Source of the DNA: Bedellia somnulentella
Lineage: Eukaryota; Arthropoda; Insecta; Lepidoptera; Bedelliidae
Assembly: GCA_963576735.1 (NCBI GenBank)
Contig: OY755190.1
Coordinates: forward strand, 4,023,695 to 4,087,694
Reading direction: 5' to 3'
DNA length: 64,000 nucleotides
Shown here: one piece after another, positions 22,196-34,300 of the stretch
Numbering within the stretch: the first letter of the stretch is position 1
Layout of the letters: each line of letters starts with the position of its first letter
Made by a program: the position numbers and the translations under genes
The notes under the pieces: generated by a model
Told to the model about the DNA's origin: nothing
Databases searched by the model: none
The model's input: only the letters and a program-made list of their open reading frames with translations

Positions 22196-22720
22196 CGACC
22201 TGTGGGTATCGGTTACTATCCATAATTCATAGCTTAACACCGTATGTAAGATGCATATTTGTTCGATATATTTATGTAAGCAAAATAGAGGTAATTCCTT
22301 TTTTGTCCAACTAAATAATTTCTTAAACTTAGGGAGTTAACGGAATGTTTCCCTCTCAATAAGTTTCTCATAGTTGGAGATTTTATTATGAGCGATATAC
22401 TATGGTCGCCGACGGCTGATGTATTCACACCCTTGCATGTCTCAAACGATCATATTGTTAATTTTGTTGATACTCTGAATGACTGCGATCTGAAACAATT
22501 TAACGGAAGCGCAAATGAGCATGGTGGTATTTTAGATCTAGTTTTATGTAACAATTACGTTAACGTATCTACGAGTTCGTACCCTCTGATACAAGAGGAT
22601 GCATACCATAAGACACTTGTAATTCAAATTCTCTTTATAGAACATACTCCATTGAAGGCGCTCCTCGTACTACATATGCATATAATCGCAGTGACCGAAA
22701 AAAATCGGGCTACTAAGTCA

Positions 22721-23826
22721 TGGTACACCTGGTCAGTTCACCTAAGTGGACCACGAACATTTTTTTTTGTTAGTGGTCTACCTTCTTTTTTTAAACAAAA
22801 GTATAATAAAAAAGTATTGTTCTTGGTTCACCCATGAAAAATAAAAGGGATGGGAGTCAAAAAATAACGGATTTTTATTTTTAAGGGGAAGTATACATGT
22901 CTATGTCTTATTTGTAGTTGGGATTTTTTCGTCGGTGCATTTTCGACAGTAATGTAAAACACTTAGAAATTTTCAGAAAAATCCTATTGAAAAACACGCT
23001 TTTCTCACGACGAGAAGTACTAGGTGAGCATAAACTTGCAGTAGGGTCATAAGGCTTAAAACAATAAAAAAATCAAACTGTTTAATAATAGAAAATATAC
23101 GAGCTCAGTCACTTCAACGTTAAAGTAAAAAATGTTTATTTAATGAGTAATGATACAAGAAAACATTTTTATACGTGAACAGTTTTATAAATCACTTTTA
23201 GAAGCTTTACGATCGGAAGGGTGTATTGTTGGGAAAAATATGCAAGAAAAAATCCTCAACACACATTTATTTAATCGGAAGGTGTATTGTTGGGAGAAAT
23301 ATGTGCAAGAAACTTCTCAACACATTTTTTTTCATATAGATGAATTAACAGTAATTATGAGGATGTTTATAAAGTAAAATATAATAAATATGTGGTCTGT
23401 TAATAATTCAGTGGGGAAAAGATTGTAAAATAAAAGTTGCTGGTGGTCTCCAGCTGCATCGCCTAACTTCACGAAATTCCCTTACGGTTAAGCATATTTG
23501 AGTGTTCTTAACGTAATTTTTCTAGGGCTATATCGACGGAAATATCATTGTTAATCGATTGAAATTGAATGTCGCGTATGTCATCATCATCGTCTATGTA
23601 AATGTTTTTCCTCTTGTGGTATTTTTTTTTCTTTTGTATGTCTTTCAATGCTTTAAGCAGGCGTAAAATGGTTGTATTTTTTTTGTTTACAATTTTTTTC
23701 AATATAATCAGTGAGGTGAACAACGAACACAAAAATATGTTCGTGGATCATCTAGGTGGACATAGGTGGCCCACGAACTTATTTGTATGTTCGTGGTCCA
23801 CATAGGTGAACTTAGCGGGTGTACCA
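22721..23826. mobile_element. 1.1-kb inverted-repeat element inside the LINE relic
   Basis: Ends TGGTACACCTGGTCAGTTCA and the complement of TGGTACACCCGCTAAGTTCA, with matching GTGGACCACGAACAT just inside. The interior has a ~65-bp tandem duplication near 23210-23330 (GGTGTATTGTTGGGA repeated) and no transposase. Confidence 0.7.
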
Positions 23827-24326
23827 AGACCAATGCGGGAAAAAATCGATCTCATCTAGCCTTAACCTTAATAGACTGGACTGGAGCCATGTTCTCGATG
23901 CGGATAGTTTAGATTAGATGATGCGGTAAATGAATTTTATACCCGTTTATTCCAGCTCAGGGAACAATTTATCTCATTGCGTAAAGTTAAGGACTCTAGA
24001 TATTCGCCGTGGTATAGTTCTGCACTTATTAAAGTTACTAGTGGATCGGCCCAGCTTCGCATGGGTAGCGTAGTTTTAAAAATATCTGAGGTTTCTTCAA
24101 TAACTGCTCAAGCTTTATGAAATTTAGCGCCTTGATTACAACGTATTGTACTCCTGAACAGTGTAACTTTGTGATGTTGAAAGCGCTTTTATGAACGGTT
24201 CAGTATCTAAAATTAAGCTGCATTTCAGGTTGAGTTGGTAGAGTTGAAGTTGAGTAAAACACTTAGTAATTATAACAATCTAAAAAAGAAACCATACGCG
24301 ATGTAACATAAATTGAGATGACATAA

Positions 24327-24578
24327 GGGCCGGCGCTGACTGCCGGCATGGCATGGCAAAGGATTTCGGTACAGATATAGCATTTTTAATCTTATTACCA
24401 TGCGTATAGAATTCATTTTGACACAACGATGCCGAGGGAGGCCGCGGTAGGACAGAACGTCGGCATCCTTGTGTCAAAATAAAGTAAAATGAATTCTATA
24501 CTCATGGTAATAAGATTAAAAATGCTATATCTGTACGGAAATCCTTTGCCATGCCATGCCGGCAGTCAGCGCCGGCCC
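24327..24578. mobile_element. Fold-back MITE, nearly a full palindrome
   Basis: 252 bp with ~100-bp arms starting GGGCCGGCGCTGACTGCC, flanked by TAA on both sides (24324-24326, 24579-24581). Only ~50 bp of unpaired centre. The arms include GC-rich and AT-rich blocks both matched. Confidence 0.85.
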
Positions 24579-25369
24579 TAAGGATACAACTATTGGCGCC
24601 ATTTAGTATGAAATATGTCAATTAGTAAAGATTTGTTTTTGGTCGCGTGAAACTATTATTTTTCATGCATAATTTTGGTGTTTCTAAACCGATTTATATG
24701 ATTATTTTTTTATTGAAGAGGAAACAATGTTAAATTAAAAAAAAAGGATGACTGAGAGTGTTATAAACGTAAGAGTAAACAAATATAATCAGAATGCTCT
24801 GAACTGCTAAGCTTTCAGAAATAACACGTGTTACTGTAAGTCAACCATAAAAGATATACATATGTGCGGAATAGTTTTTAGCCAATTTTATGAAGAATAT
24901 TTCCGTCATACGTAATTTCTATGTAACTTTAACCATTAAGGCTGTCCACGCGACGGAAACTTAAAAAATTGAGAATCTTCTCCCGTTTTCCCAAAATTTC
25001 CCTTCACTAAAAGTAAAAAGCGGCCAAGAGCGAGATGGACTCGCTAATGAAGGGTTCCGAAGCAGCACTAGCAGCAGGTAGGTAATATAGTAATATACAA
25101 GTTTAAAATGTTTAGTTTAAAATGTTATTTACTTATCACTGATTTACTATAAGAAAACAATGGTTCACGTTTTATGCGTAAGGCCTGTGATAGTAAAATT
25201 ATTGTTATATATTTCAGTGAAACTAATAAATTAGGTAAGTAATTTGATTTATGACGTTTAAAAATAGAACTACTGGCTAGATCTCATTCAAACCAATTTT
25301 CGTTAGTAGTTTGTATAGTAATACACATCATATTTTTTTTTCAGTTTTATCATGCCCATATTTTAGAGG

Positions 25370-25765
25370 TTACGGGGGGGGGGACACACATTTTACCACT
25401 TTGGAAAAGTCTCTCGCGCAAACTATTCAGTTTTGAAAAAAATGATATAAGAAACCTCAACATCATTTTCAAATACCTTTTGATAGATACCCCACACGTA
25501 TAGGTTTGATGAAAAAAAAAATTTGAGTTTCAGTTCTAGGTATGGGGAACCCTAAAAATTTTGGTTTTTTTTCAGATTTTATTTAAAATCTTAATGCGGT
25601 TTACAGAATACATCTACGCACCAATTTTCAATAATGTAGTTCTTATAGTTTCGGAATAAACTGGCTGTGACATACGGACGGACGGACGGACGGACAGACG
25701 GACAGACATGACGAATCTATAAGGGTCCCGTTTTTGCCATTTGGCTACGGAACCCTAAAAAGTAA
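25370..25765. repeat. GGTTCCGTAGCC-type lepidopteran repeat
   Basis: Contains the (GGAC)n-like run at 25676-25705 and then GGGTCCCGTTTTTGCCATTT, GGCTACGGAACCCTAAAAA, a block very common in Lepidoptera. Orientation and class are not certain. Confidence 0.5.
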
Positions 25766-26049
25766 GTAAGTAAAAAGTATACTATAACCTGCCCAGAAGT
25801 ATAAAGAATAATTGTACCAAGTTTCGTAAAATCCGTTAAGTGGTTTTTGTTTGCATAAGGAACATACAAACCGACAGACAGACACACAAAAATTTTACTG
25901 ATTCCATTGTTGGCATCAGTATCGATCCCTAATCACCCCCTGATAGTTATTTTGAAAATATATTTCATGTACAGAATTGACCTCTCTACAGATTTATTTT
26001 AAGTATAGATTAAAGATAAGTTTATCAGTTTTATCACTAACGACAAACG

Positions 26050-26225
26050 ATATTAGGGCTTTTAAGGGAACATTAGGCGATGCGGTTGGAGACCTATTAC
26101 CAAAAACCTTTATTATACCATCTTTTCCCCACTCAACTTTCCGAACGTGGCTGAGGAATTTCGAATTCCTTAGCTCTGGCTACCCCTTCTAGGGAATTAT
26201 AGCCTTGAGTATATGTATGTATGTT
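26050..26225 (+). mobile_element. 5'-truncated SINE-like family A copy
   Basis: Begins at GGGCTTTTAAGGGAACATTA and ends in TTGAGTATATGTATGTATG. Only the 3' two thirds is present. Confidence 0.8.
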
Positions 26226-26548
26226 TAAATATCACACTAAATTTAAAATATATGGCAGAAAATCTGATGAACATACCTTTCAAATGCTTCGTGTCGTGAC
26301 AGGGGTAAAGAAGTAGAAGAAAAATGTTATGACCAATAAATTGATCAAATTGAGGCCATTATAAGGAATCCAAAATTCTTTTGGGCGTTTATGGCAAGTA
26401 AACGTAAAAGTGGATCCTTTTCGGCCTGTATGTCTTACTGTAATGAAACGAGGGAAACTGATCAAGGTGTCAGTGAACTGTTTTCCTCGTACTTTGGTTC
26501 CACGTTTCTAAAGCCGGAAGATGAACAGCAAATTAGTAATTCTATCAT

Positions 26549-26725
26549 ATCAGCCCGGCTAGTACGAGCGCTATTATATCGACACGATAACGGTTAGAAT
26601 GAGATAGCAGTATACGATACTAAGTAAGTGCGTAAGAGATAGCTTGGTTTAAACTAGTTATCGCGTGGGATAAAGCATCCCACGCGATAACTAGTTTAAA
26701 CCACGCTAGTACTAGCCGGGCTGAT
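26549..26725. mobile_element. Short palindromic MITE inside the LINE relic
   Basis: Ends ATCAGCCCGGCTAGTAC and GTACTAGCCGGGCTGAT. A second, larger inner palindrome (GTTTAAACTAGTTATCGCGT and its complement) fills the right half. Removing it rejoins the LINE reading frame region. Confidence 0.75.
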
Positions 26726-28266
26726 GCTATTTATTCCGTTAGCGATATTTCCTCTATTTTTGTTAGCTCGGACGAGTATTTAAATAACTGAAGTCTTTAG
26801 ACTTGAACAAATCAGCTGGACCTGACTCTTTATCGGCGATATATATAGTTAATTGTGCGCAAGAGCTAACCGTTCCAGTCTCGATTTTGTTAAAAGATCC
26901 TTTGATGAAGGCACAGTGCCTAAGATATGGAAGAAGGCCTACATAACACCTATTCACAAGAAAGGTGCCAAAAATTGCGTTGAAAATTAAAGGCTTGTAT
27001 CCAAGCTGTGCTTACTTGCTAAAGTACTGGAACGTATGTGTATGATACAGTGTATGACTGCCTTAAAAGTATTTTTGATCAACATCAACATGGCTTCCTC
27101 ATGGGTCGCTCAATAGTCTCAAATCTTCTTCTTTTCGATGAGTTTGTGACCGAGAACATGAGTGAAGGCAAGCAAGTTGATGTAGTCTATACAGATTACA
27201 GTAAAGCTTTCGATCGTATCTATCATTGTTTTCTACAATCGAAACTGTAGTCCCTGGGAATTCGCGGAGACCTCTTTAGATGGTTTTCTTCATACGTTCA
27301 AAACAGATCGCAGGCAGTGGTTCTAACCGGCTATACTTCCTCATGGGTGGAAACATCATCCGGTGTCCCCCAAGGCTTACTATTAGGCCCTTTGCTATTT
27401 GTTCTTTTAATTAAGGATATCGGATCATTTTTTCTATATTCCAAATATCTATTGTTTGCAGATGACATGAAAATATTCAAAGCAGTCAAAATTCTGAGGA
27501 TGCTTCTCTATTACAAGAGAACATTAGCAGACTAGATGACTATTGCCTTCGTAACAAACTCGACCTTAATGCCTCTAAATGTTTCTTTATTAATTTTCAC
27601 GTAAACGTAGTATTAATTCATGTAATTATCAAATTAAAGGTCAAAATTTAGAAAAATTAACTCGTACTAAAGATTTAAGCGTCATTCATGATAGTAAATT
27701 ATTATTTGATTAACATGTCGATCATATTGTTAATAAAGCATATAAAGCTCTTGGGTTTGTTATATGATCATCTGTGAACTTTAAAAATATGAAAACTGTA
27801 AAAATTATTTATTGTGCCTATGTTCGCAGTCGACTTGAGTAAGCGTCTCAAGTTCGGAATCCCTGTTATGGCGTATACTCTGATAGAATCGAACGAATTC
27901 AAAAAACATTGACCCGTTTTCTGTCTTTCAAATTTAAACTTGCATACTTAGATTATAATAACCGTTGCATCGTTCAACACCTTTCGCCTCTTCATTTGCG
28001 TAGGAATATGGAAGATATCTGTCTACTAGCCAAGATTGCTCAAGGTAATATTGATTGTCCTGAACTCCTCGGTAAAATTTGCTAGAGAGTACCTTCAAAA
28101 ACACTGCGTAACAATGTTTGCTTCATGCCCCCCCAACCAAAACAAATTACAGACGTAATAATAGAATAAATTAGCAATAATGTCTCTTCAAACAAAAGCT
28201 GCACGATATCAAGTGAGGAAAGTTTTGTTAGGGAAGACTTAAAAAAAATCATTCTAAGAATTATAA

Positions 28267-28276
28267 TTTATTTATT
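28267..28276 (-). terminator. Candidate polyadenylation signals of HDAC8
   Basis: Two overlapping AATAAA on the minus strand, about 60-70 nt after the HDAC8 stop at 28337. Confidence 0.5.
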
Positions 28277-28336
28277 ACATTACAATTAACATAAAAATAC
28301 TTAAAGAAGAAAAACATATTACAGTCTTATTTTGTG

Positions 28337-31300
28337 TCAGCTTCTTTCATTTACATTTATTATATGGTGACTTTTAAACTTCTTGCACTCTGGTTCTTCA
28401 GGGTTGGCAACCGGTTTTACGTAAGTGTTAAGATTATCTGAAAATATAAATAAGAATAATATTTAGTCCCCATACCTGTTGGTTTATTTATGTTAAATAT
28501 CAAAAATTAATTAACCGGAAGTTACATTTATACTTGACTTACTGATTCGATATGAATTTAGTTGTGCACATGACTCCGTCTATATAAGTAGATGTATCAG
28601 GCTATCCCGTGTTCAGTTGTTACTAGCGCTGTTGAAGTATTTCTAATATTACGCTCCTTGTGCTGATATAAATAAATAAGTTCTATATAAAAAGTGAAGT
28701 GATTATTATTCGACCTATAGCCTAAAATACTAACAGGTTATCGGCCCAGTTTAGCTAAATTAAAACTGTGCGACGTTTGTGTTTACTCGTCGTGTGAACA
28801 ATGGAATTTAAAACGAAACGCAACATAAAACCGTTTTGTGGCGAAAAGTACTCAGTGTGGAAATTTCGTATTCGTGCCTTGTTAAGTGAGCTGGACCTAA
28901 TCAAAGTGCTCGAGGAAGATCCGTCAGAAAAAGGGGCAGAGTGGGAAAAATCATGCCGTCTCGCTAAAAGCATAATCGTCGAATATCTATCGGACTCGTT
29001 TCTCGGTTTTGCTACAGAAGAAGCTACAGCAAAAGACATCCTGCTGAAATTAGATGCCCTGTACGAGAGAAAAAGCATTGCAACTCAACTGGCTGTTCGC
29101 AAAAAGCTGTTAAGTTTAAAACTACAAGGTGAGGGTTCCCTCGTTTCTCACTTTACTACGTTCGAAGAACTAATTAGTGAACTGATAGCCGCTGGTGCTA
29201 AGCTTGATGAAACTGATAAGATTTCGCATTTGCTACTTACCCTGCCCTCCAGCTACGATGGTGTCATAACTGCCATCGAAACATTAACCGATGACAACTT
29301 GACCTTGGCCTTCGTTAAAACGCGCCTGCTGGATCACGAAGTAAAACTACGGAATGAGGGAAGGGATACAAGCGCTAAAGTACTTCACGCTGAGCAGTTT
29401 AAGCGAAGAAAATTTGATCACAACAACCAGCCAAAAATCTCGACCAACAACAACCGTTACAAACACCATCCAAAGAAGTTTGTAAAGTGCCATTTTTGTG
29501 GACGAAAAGGCCATATGAAGAGGGATTGCTTTTACTTCAAAAGATCAAATCAACCCAAGGCAATTGAGCGAACTAGGACTGTGCAAGCAATCGAGTTAAC
29601 ACGAAGCTCGGAACCTACACATACTTCGGAAGGTTTCGCTTTCATGACAGGAGACTATCAGATGGAAGAGGATGGAGTGGAAGGGCGAGTTACTTTCCTG
29701 ATTGACTCTGGCGCATCTGACCACATTATAAACAGGGAAGATTTTTTCAGTACCTTTACTATTTTAAACTGCCATACCAAAATATCGATTGCAAAAATGG
29801 GTCATTTCATTTCAGCTACTAAAAAGGGAACGCTCAACGTGATCAGCAATTTGGGCGTGGCCGGCGTGCTAGAGGACGTGCTGTTCTGCCCCGAAGCGCC
29901 GCACAACCTGCTGTCGGTGTCGAAGATGAAGCGAGCTGGCCTGAGCGTCGTTTTCGACCAGCAGGGGGCTCACGTCTTCAGCAATGACGGTAAAAAGCTG
30001 ATGTCCGGTGAGTGCAGAAATAATTTGTTTAATGTAAGCTTTTCTGTTAGAGTGTGTCGGTCTGTTTCCAATGTATGCAGTAATTCTAATAAAACCTATG
30101 CTTTGTGGCACCAACGTTTAGGGCATATTAGTAAAAGCAAATTTCTCGAATTGAAAAATAATAAATTGGTAGATGACTGTGAAGTTATTAAATCGGTGTC
30201 CATAGATGAGAGTTTGTGTGAACCATGCATAAATGGGAAGCAGGCACGACTGCCATTCAATAATGTATGTGGTCCTATTACTCCTCCAAGCATTGACAAT
30301 AAAAATTATTATGTGTTGTTTGTTGACCAATTCACACATTACTGCGTAATGTACCTGATAACATATAAGTCAGATGTGTTTGTTGCCTTTAAAGATTTCA
30401 TAGCTAAGTGTGAAACCAAATTTAATTCTAAATTAGTCAATCTTTACTGCGATAACGGTGGCGAGTATCTTTCTACTGAAATGAAAGAGTATTGTATTGG
30501 AAAAGGTATCACATATCACCTCACGGTGCCAAGAACGCCTCAGCTCAATGGTGTTTCGGAGCGTATGGTGCGCACGATAACTGAAAAAGCCCGTACCATG
30601 ATAAGCGGTGCAAAGTTAGATAAGGTGTTTTGGGGTGAAGCGGTTTTAACTGCGGTTCAATTAATCAACATAACACCGACTAAAGCACTTAAGCGATCTG
30701 AGACGCCATATGAGTTGTGGCATGGCAAAAAGCCTGTTCTTAAATATCTTAGGGTATTTGGTGCGACTGTTTACGTACATAATAAAACCAGTAAGACTAA
30801 GTTTGATGAGAAATCATGGAAGGGTATACTGGTGGGCTATGAACCAAACGGGTATAAAGTTTGGAACCCAGAATGTAATAAGTTTGTGACGGTAAGGGAC
30901 GTCATAGTTGATGAAATAAAATTCCTGGATTCAAGGCCTCTAATTAACAAAACAGGAAGTGAAAAGAAAAGACCTCACGACAGGTCAGAAACTGAGGAGT
31001 ATATACCAGAACCTCAGTGTGTTGATAAATCAGATAGGTTAAAATCTGATGTCATTCCCGAAAAAGTACGTAAGTTGTGCGATACCGAATGCCAAAACAA
31101 TAGTTCTAAAAATATTCAAAATGAAGGGCCGCTGCCGTCATCTTCAGTAGAAAGTAATAATTTAAGGAGAAGTAATAGGCTAAAAGCTAAGGATCCTGTA
31201 TGTTACAAAGAAAGTTCTAAGAATGAGGATTACTTAATGTGTGCTCAGTTAATGTTAAATGATACACCGCGTTCATATGCCGAAATTAAAACTAGGGCTG

Positions 31301-34300
31301 ATAGGTGCAAATGGGAGGTTGCTGTGGAGGAGGAACTTAATTCTCTCAAGGAAAATAATACTTGGACTTTAGTCGATAGGCCCGCGCATAAAAATATAGT
31401 TGATTGTAAATGGATTTTTACCATTAAATATGACAAGTTTGGAAAACCTTTTAGGTATAAGGCACGTCTAGTAGCCAGAGGATTCAGTCAAGAATGCCTC
31501 GCCGATTTTAATGAAACATTTGCCCCTGTTGCTAGAATGTCCAGTTTTAGATTAATTCTTAGCTTAGCAAATCAATACAACCTATTAATTCATCATATGG
31601 ATGTTAAAACAGCCTTCCTCAATGGTATATTGAGAGAAGAGATATTTATGGAAGTTCCAGAAGGGGTAGTTAGAAATGGTGAAAAAGTATGTAGGCTTAA
31701 TAAGGCTCTTTATGGTTTGAAACAAGCTGCTAGGTGTTGGTTTGAGGTTTTTGAGCAAACTCTAAAGGAAAAAGGTTTTCAAAACTCGTCCGTAGATCGA
31801 TGTATATATGTAAAGAATAATGGACACATAACTAAAAACGTGTACATAGTATTGTACGTAGATGATTTGGCCCTTGTTTGTGCGGATAGTGACACAATGA
31901 ATAACTTAAACATGTACTTAATGAGTAGATTTAAAATGACTGACTTGAGAGAAATTGAGTTGTTCCTTGGCATAAACATAAGTAGAGACAATGACAGTAT
32001 AACTCTAGATCAGAGCACTTATATTGAAACTATATTGCAGAAATTTAATATGGATGAATGTAATCCTGTAAGTACGCCTCTTGATAGTAAGCTAGATTAT
32101 GAAGCTTTAAATTCTAATGAGAAATATGACGCGCCCTGTAGAAACCTAATCGGATGTTTAATGTACGTCATGCTCTGTACACGGCCTGATCTAAGTGCCA
32201 GCATCAATATATTAAGTAGGTATACCAATAAAAATAATAAAGAGCTTTGGCTATGTTTAAAGAGGGTTCTTAGATATTTAAAAGGTACTAAAGCCTTAAA
32301 ACTCGTGTATAAACGAGGTAATACCGAAAAGTTGTTAAGTGGCTACACCGACTCTGACTGGGGTGGTGACACTTATGACAGAAAAAGTACCACAGGATAT
32401 TTGTTCCAACTATTTAACAAATGTACAATAACCTGGTGCACTAAGAAACAGGCAACTGTGGCAGCTTCTTCTACAGAGGCAGAGTACATGGCGCTCTACG
32501 AGGCTGTAAAGGAAGCTCTATGGTTAAAGTCGTTAGCATCATCAATATGTTTTGATATCGTTATTCCTATAACAATATACGAAGACAATAATGGCTGCAT
32601 AAGTATAGCGAATAATCCTACAAGCCATAAACGGTCGAAACATATTGATATTAAATATCATTTTTCACGAGAGCAAGTTGAGAATAAGGTTATTAAACTT
32701 TGTTATGTACCTACAGGTGAGCAATTAGCTGATATGCTGACTAAGCCACTAGCCGCAATCACCTTCCAGAAAATGAGGGATGGTATCGGATTGCAAAAAT
32801 AGTGGATAGATGTAAATGTGTGAATATGTACAGATATATGAAGTACATAAGCAAAATGTAAATAGTGTAATTTAATTAAGTAAGTAAATTGTACTTTTGT
32901 TAATTCATTCTGTGTATTTGTAATTGTTTTTCCATATTTGATGTACAATAAAGAGTTTTCTATTCTATTCTATTCTAAATAGAATATCATTAAAACATAA
33001 GATAATTTAATCTTGAAATATCCTACATTAGAATAATTGGTATACAATTGAGTAAATATTGTGAAAATTCTTTATACAAAACTGTAAATGATACAATTAT
33101 TTTGAATTGTGTAATTATGTAGTGTATATATATAACATATTGATTTTAAATGACCTGATTAGGTTTTTCTGGGTTTTTCCTAATCCATGCAACAAATGTT
33201 GGGTCATTATATTTGTACATATTTTTCCCAGATAAACACTTGGAGGTAATATTTTTTTTGTAAATAAGAATTAATTTTTGAGGGGGCCTGTTGGTTTATT
33301 TATGTTAAATATCAAAAATTAATTAACCGGAAGTTACATTTATACTTGACTTACTGATTCGATATGAATTTAGTTGTGCACATGACTCCGTCTATATAAG
33401 TAGATGTATCAGGCTATCCCGTGTTCAGTTGTTACTAGCGCTGTTGAAGTATTTCTACTCGTAATATTACGCTCCTTGTGCTGATATAAATAAATAAGTT
33501 CTATATAAAAAGTGAAGTGATTATTATTCGACCTATAGCCTAAAATACTAACAATACCAAGTTCTCATGCTTCTTATATATTGAAAATATTATACTAAAA
33601 TTATTTTGGTACCAAATATCGGTTTAAAATAACACTAACTCATTACTTCCGGTAGTTGTGGTTCGAGGCAACTCAAAAGACTCATACATTCACGCGTTAT
33701 ATTGGCGTGGCAAAGATTTTAATACTTTTGACATCACTTGACATTGTTATCTGTTGGTCAGAGTGACCACGTTTTGCTTGGACAGTGTATTCACGTGATA
33801 GAGGGCACGCCTATCGCCGTTTTATATGTATAAGTGTAATACTAAGTACAACTTGACCATGTGGATTTCCTCACGATGTTTAATACATACAAACATATAC
33901 TCACGGCTATAAATCTCAAATAGGGGTAGCCAGAGCTCTAAGCTACATACATCCATACATATACTCACGCCATTAATTCCCATTGGGGTAGGCAGAGACT
34001 ATCGATCGCTTTAGAGCTAGAAACTCCTAATTGCCGTGTAGTGTCGGCTTAGAATAACACTACCCCATTTCTACCCGTGGGTGATCGTAAGAGGCGACTA
34101 AGGGTATAGGGGCTTCTTAAGTGATTTTTGGGCGATGTGGTTGGAGACCCGTCACCAAAAACATTGATTTATTATTACCACCTTTTCCCAATCAACTTCC
34201 AAAAGTGGCTGAGGAATTTCTAATTTCTAATTCCAAAGCTCTGGCTACCCCGTTAGGGGATTTATAGCCGTGAAAATATGTATGTATGTATGTAAACTTC

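Larger units (their letters stand above)
24043..25975 (+). repeat. Lep1-like/unclassified repeat block inside the LINE relic
   Basis: Starts CTAGTGGATCGGCCCAGC, a Lep1-type opening, and ends in CAGACACACAAAAATTTTAC, then TGGCATCAGTATC. It carries a fold-back MITE (24327-24578) and a GGTTCCG-type repeat (25370-25765). No coding sequence seen. Confidence 0.5.
22360..28250 (+). pseudogene. Jockey/CR1-like LINE relic broken into four pieces
   Basis: Pieces in correct order: 22360-22715 (endonuclease end, GDF and then GGILDLVLCNNYVNV), 23830-24042 (NEFYTRLFQLREQF, YSPWYSSALIK), 26282-26550 (NPKFFWAFMASKRKSGSF), 26724-28250 (fingers and palm: QHQHGFLMGRSI, TDYSKAFDR, GVPQG, FADD). Between the pieces are a 1.1-kb inverted-repeat element, a ~2.2-kb Lep1-like block with its own insertions, and a palindromic MITE. 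Many frameshifts and stops; not functional. Confidence 0.8.
28477..33553 (+). mobile_element. Near-intact Copia LTR retrotransposon in HDAC8 intron 7
   Basis: 5077 bp, opposite in strand to HDAC8. LTRs of 259 and 265 bp (TGTTGG...TAACA) differ mainly by a 6-bp indel. 5-bp duplication ATACC at 28472-28476 and 33554-33558. Primer site next to the 5' LTR, one uninterrupted polyprotein frame, and a GAGGGGG polypurine run just before the 3' LTR. Confidence 0.97.

Noticed and set aside
22388..22837. 149-codon host gene
   Set aside because: Its first part is the LINE endonuclease end and its last part runs into an inverted-repeat element.
25676..25710. CRISPR-like or regulatory array of GGAC units
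   Set aside because: Simple tetranucleotide run within a known lepidopteran repeat; no spacers.
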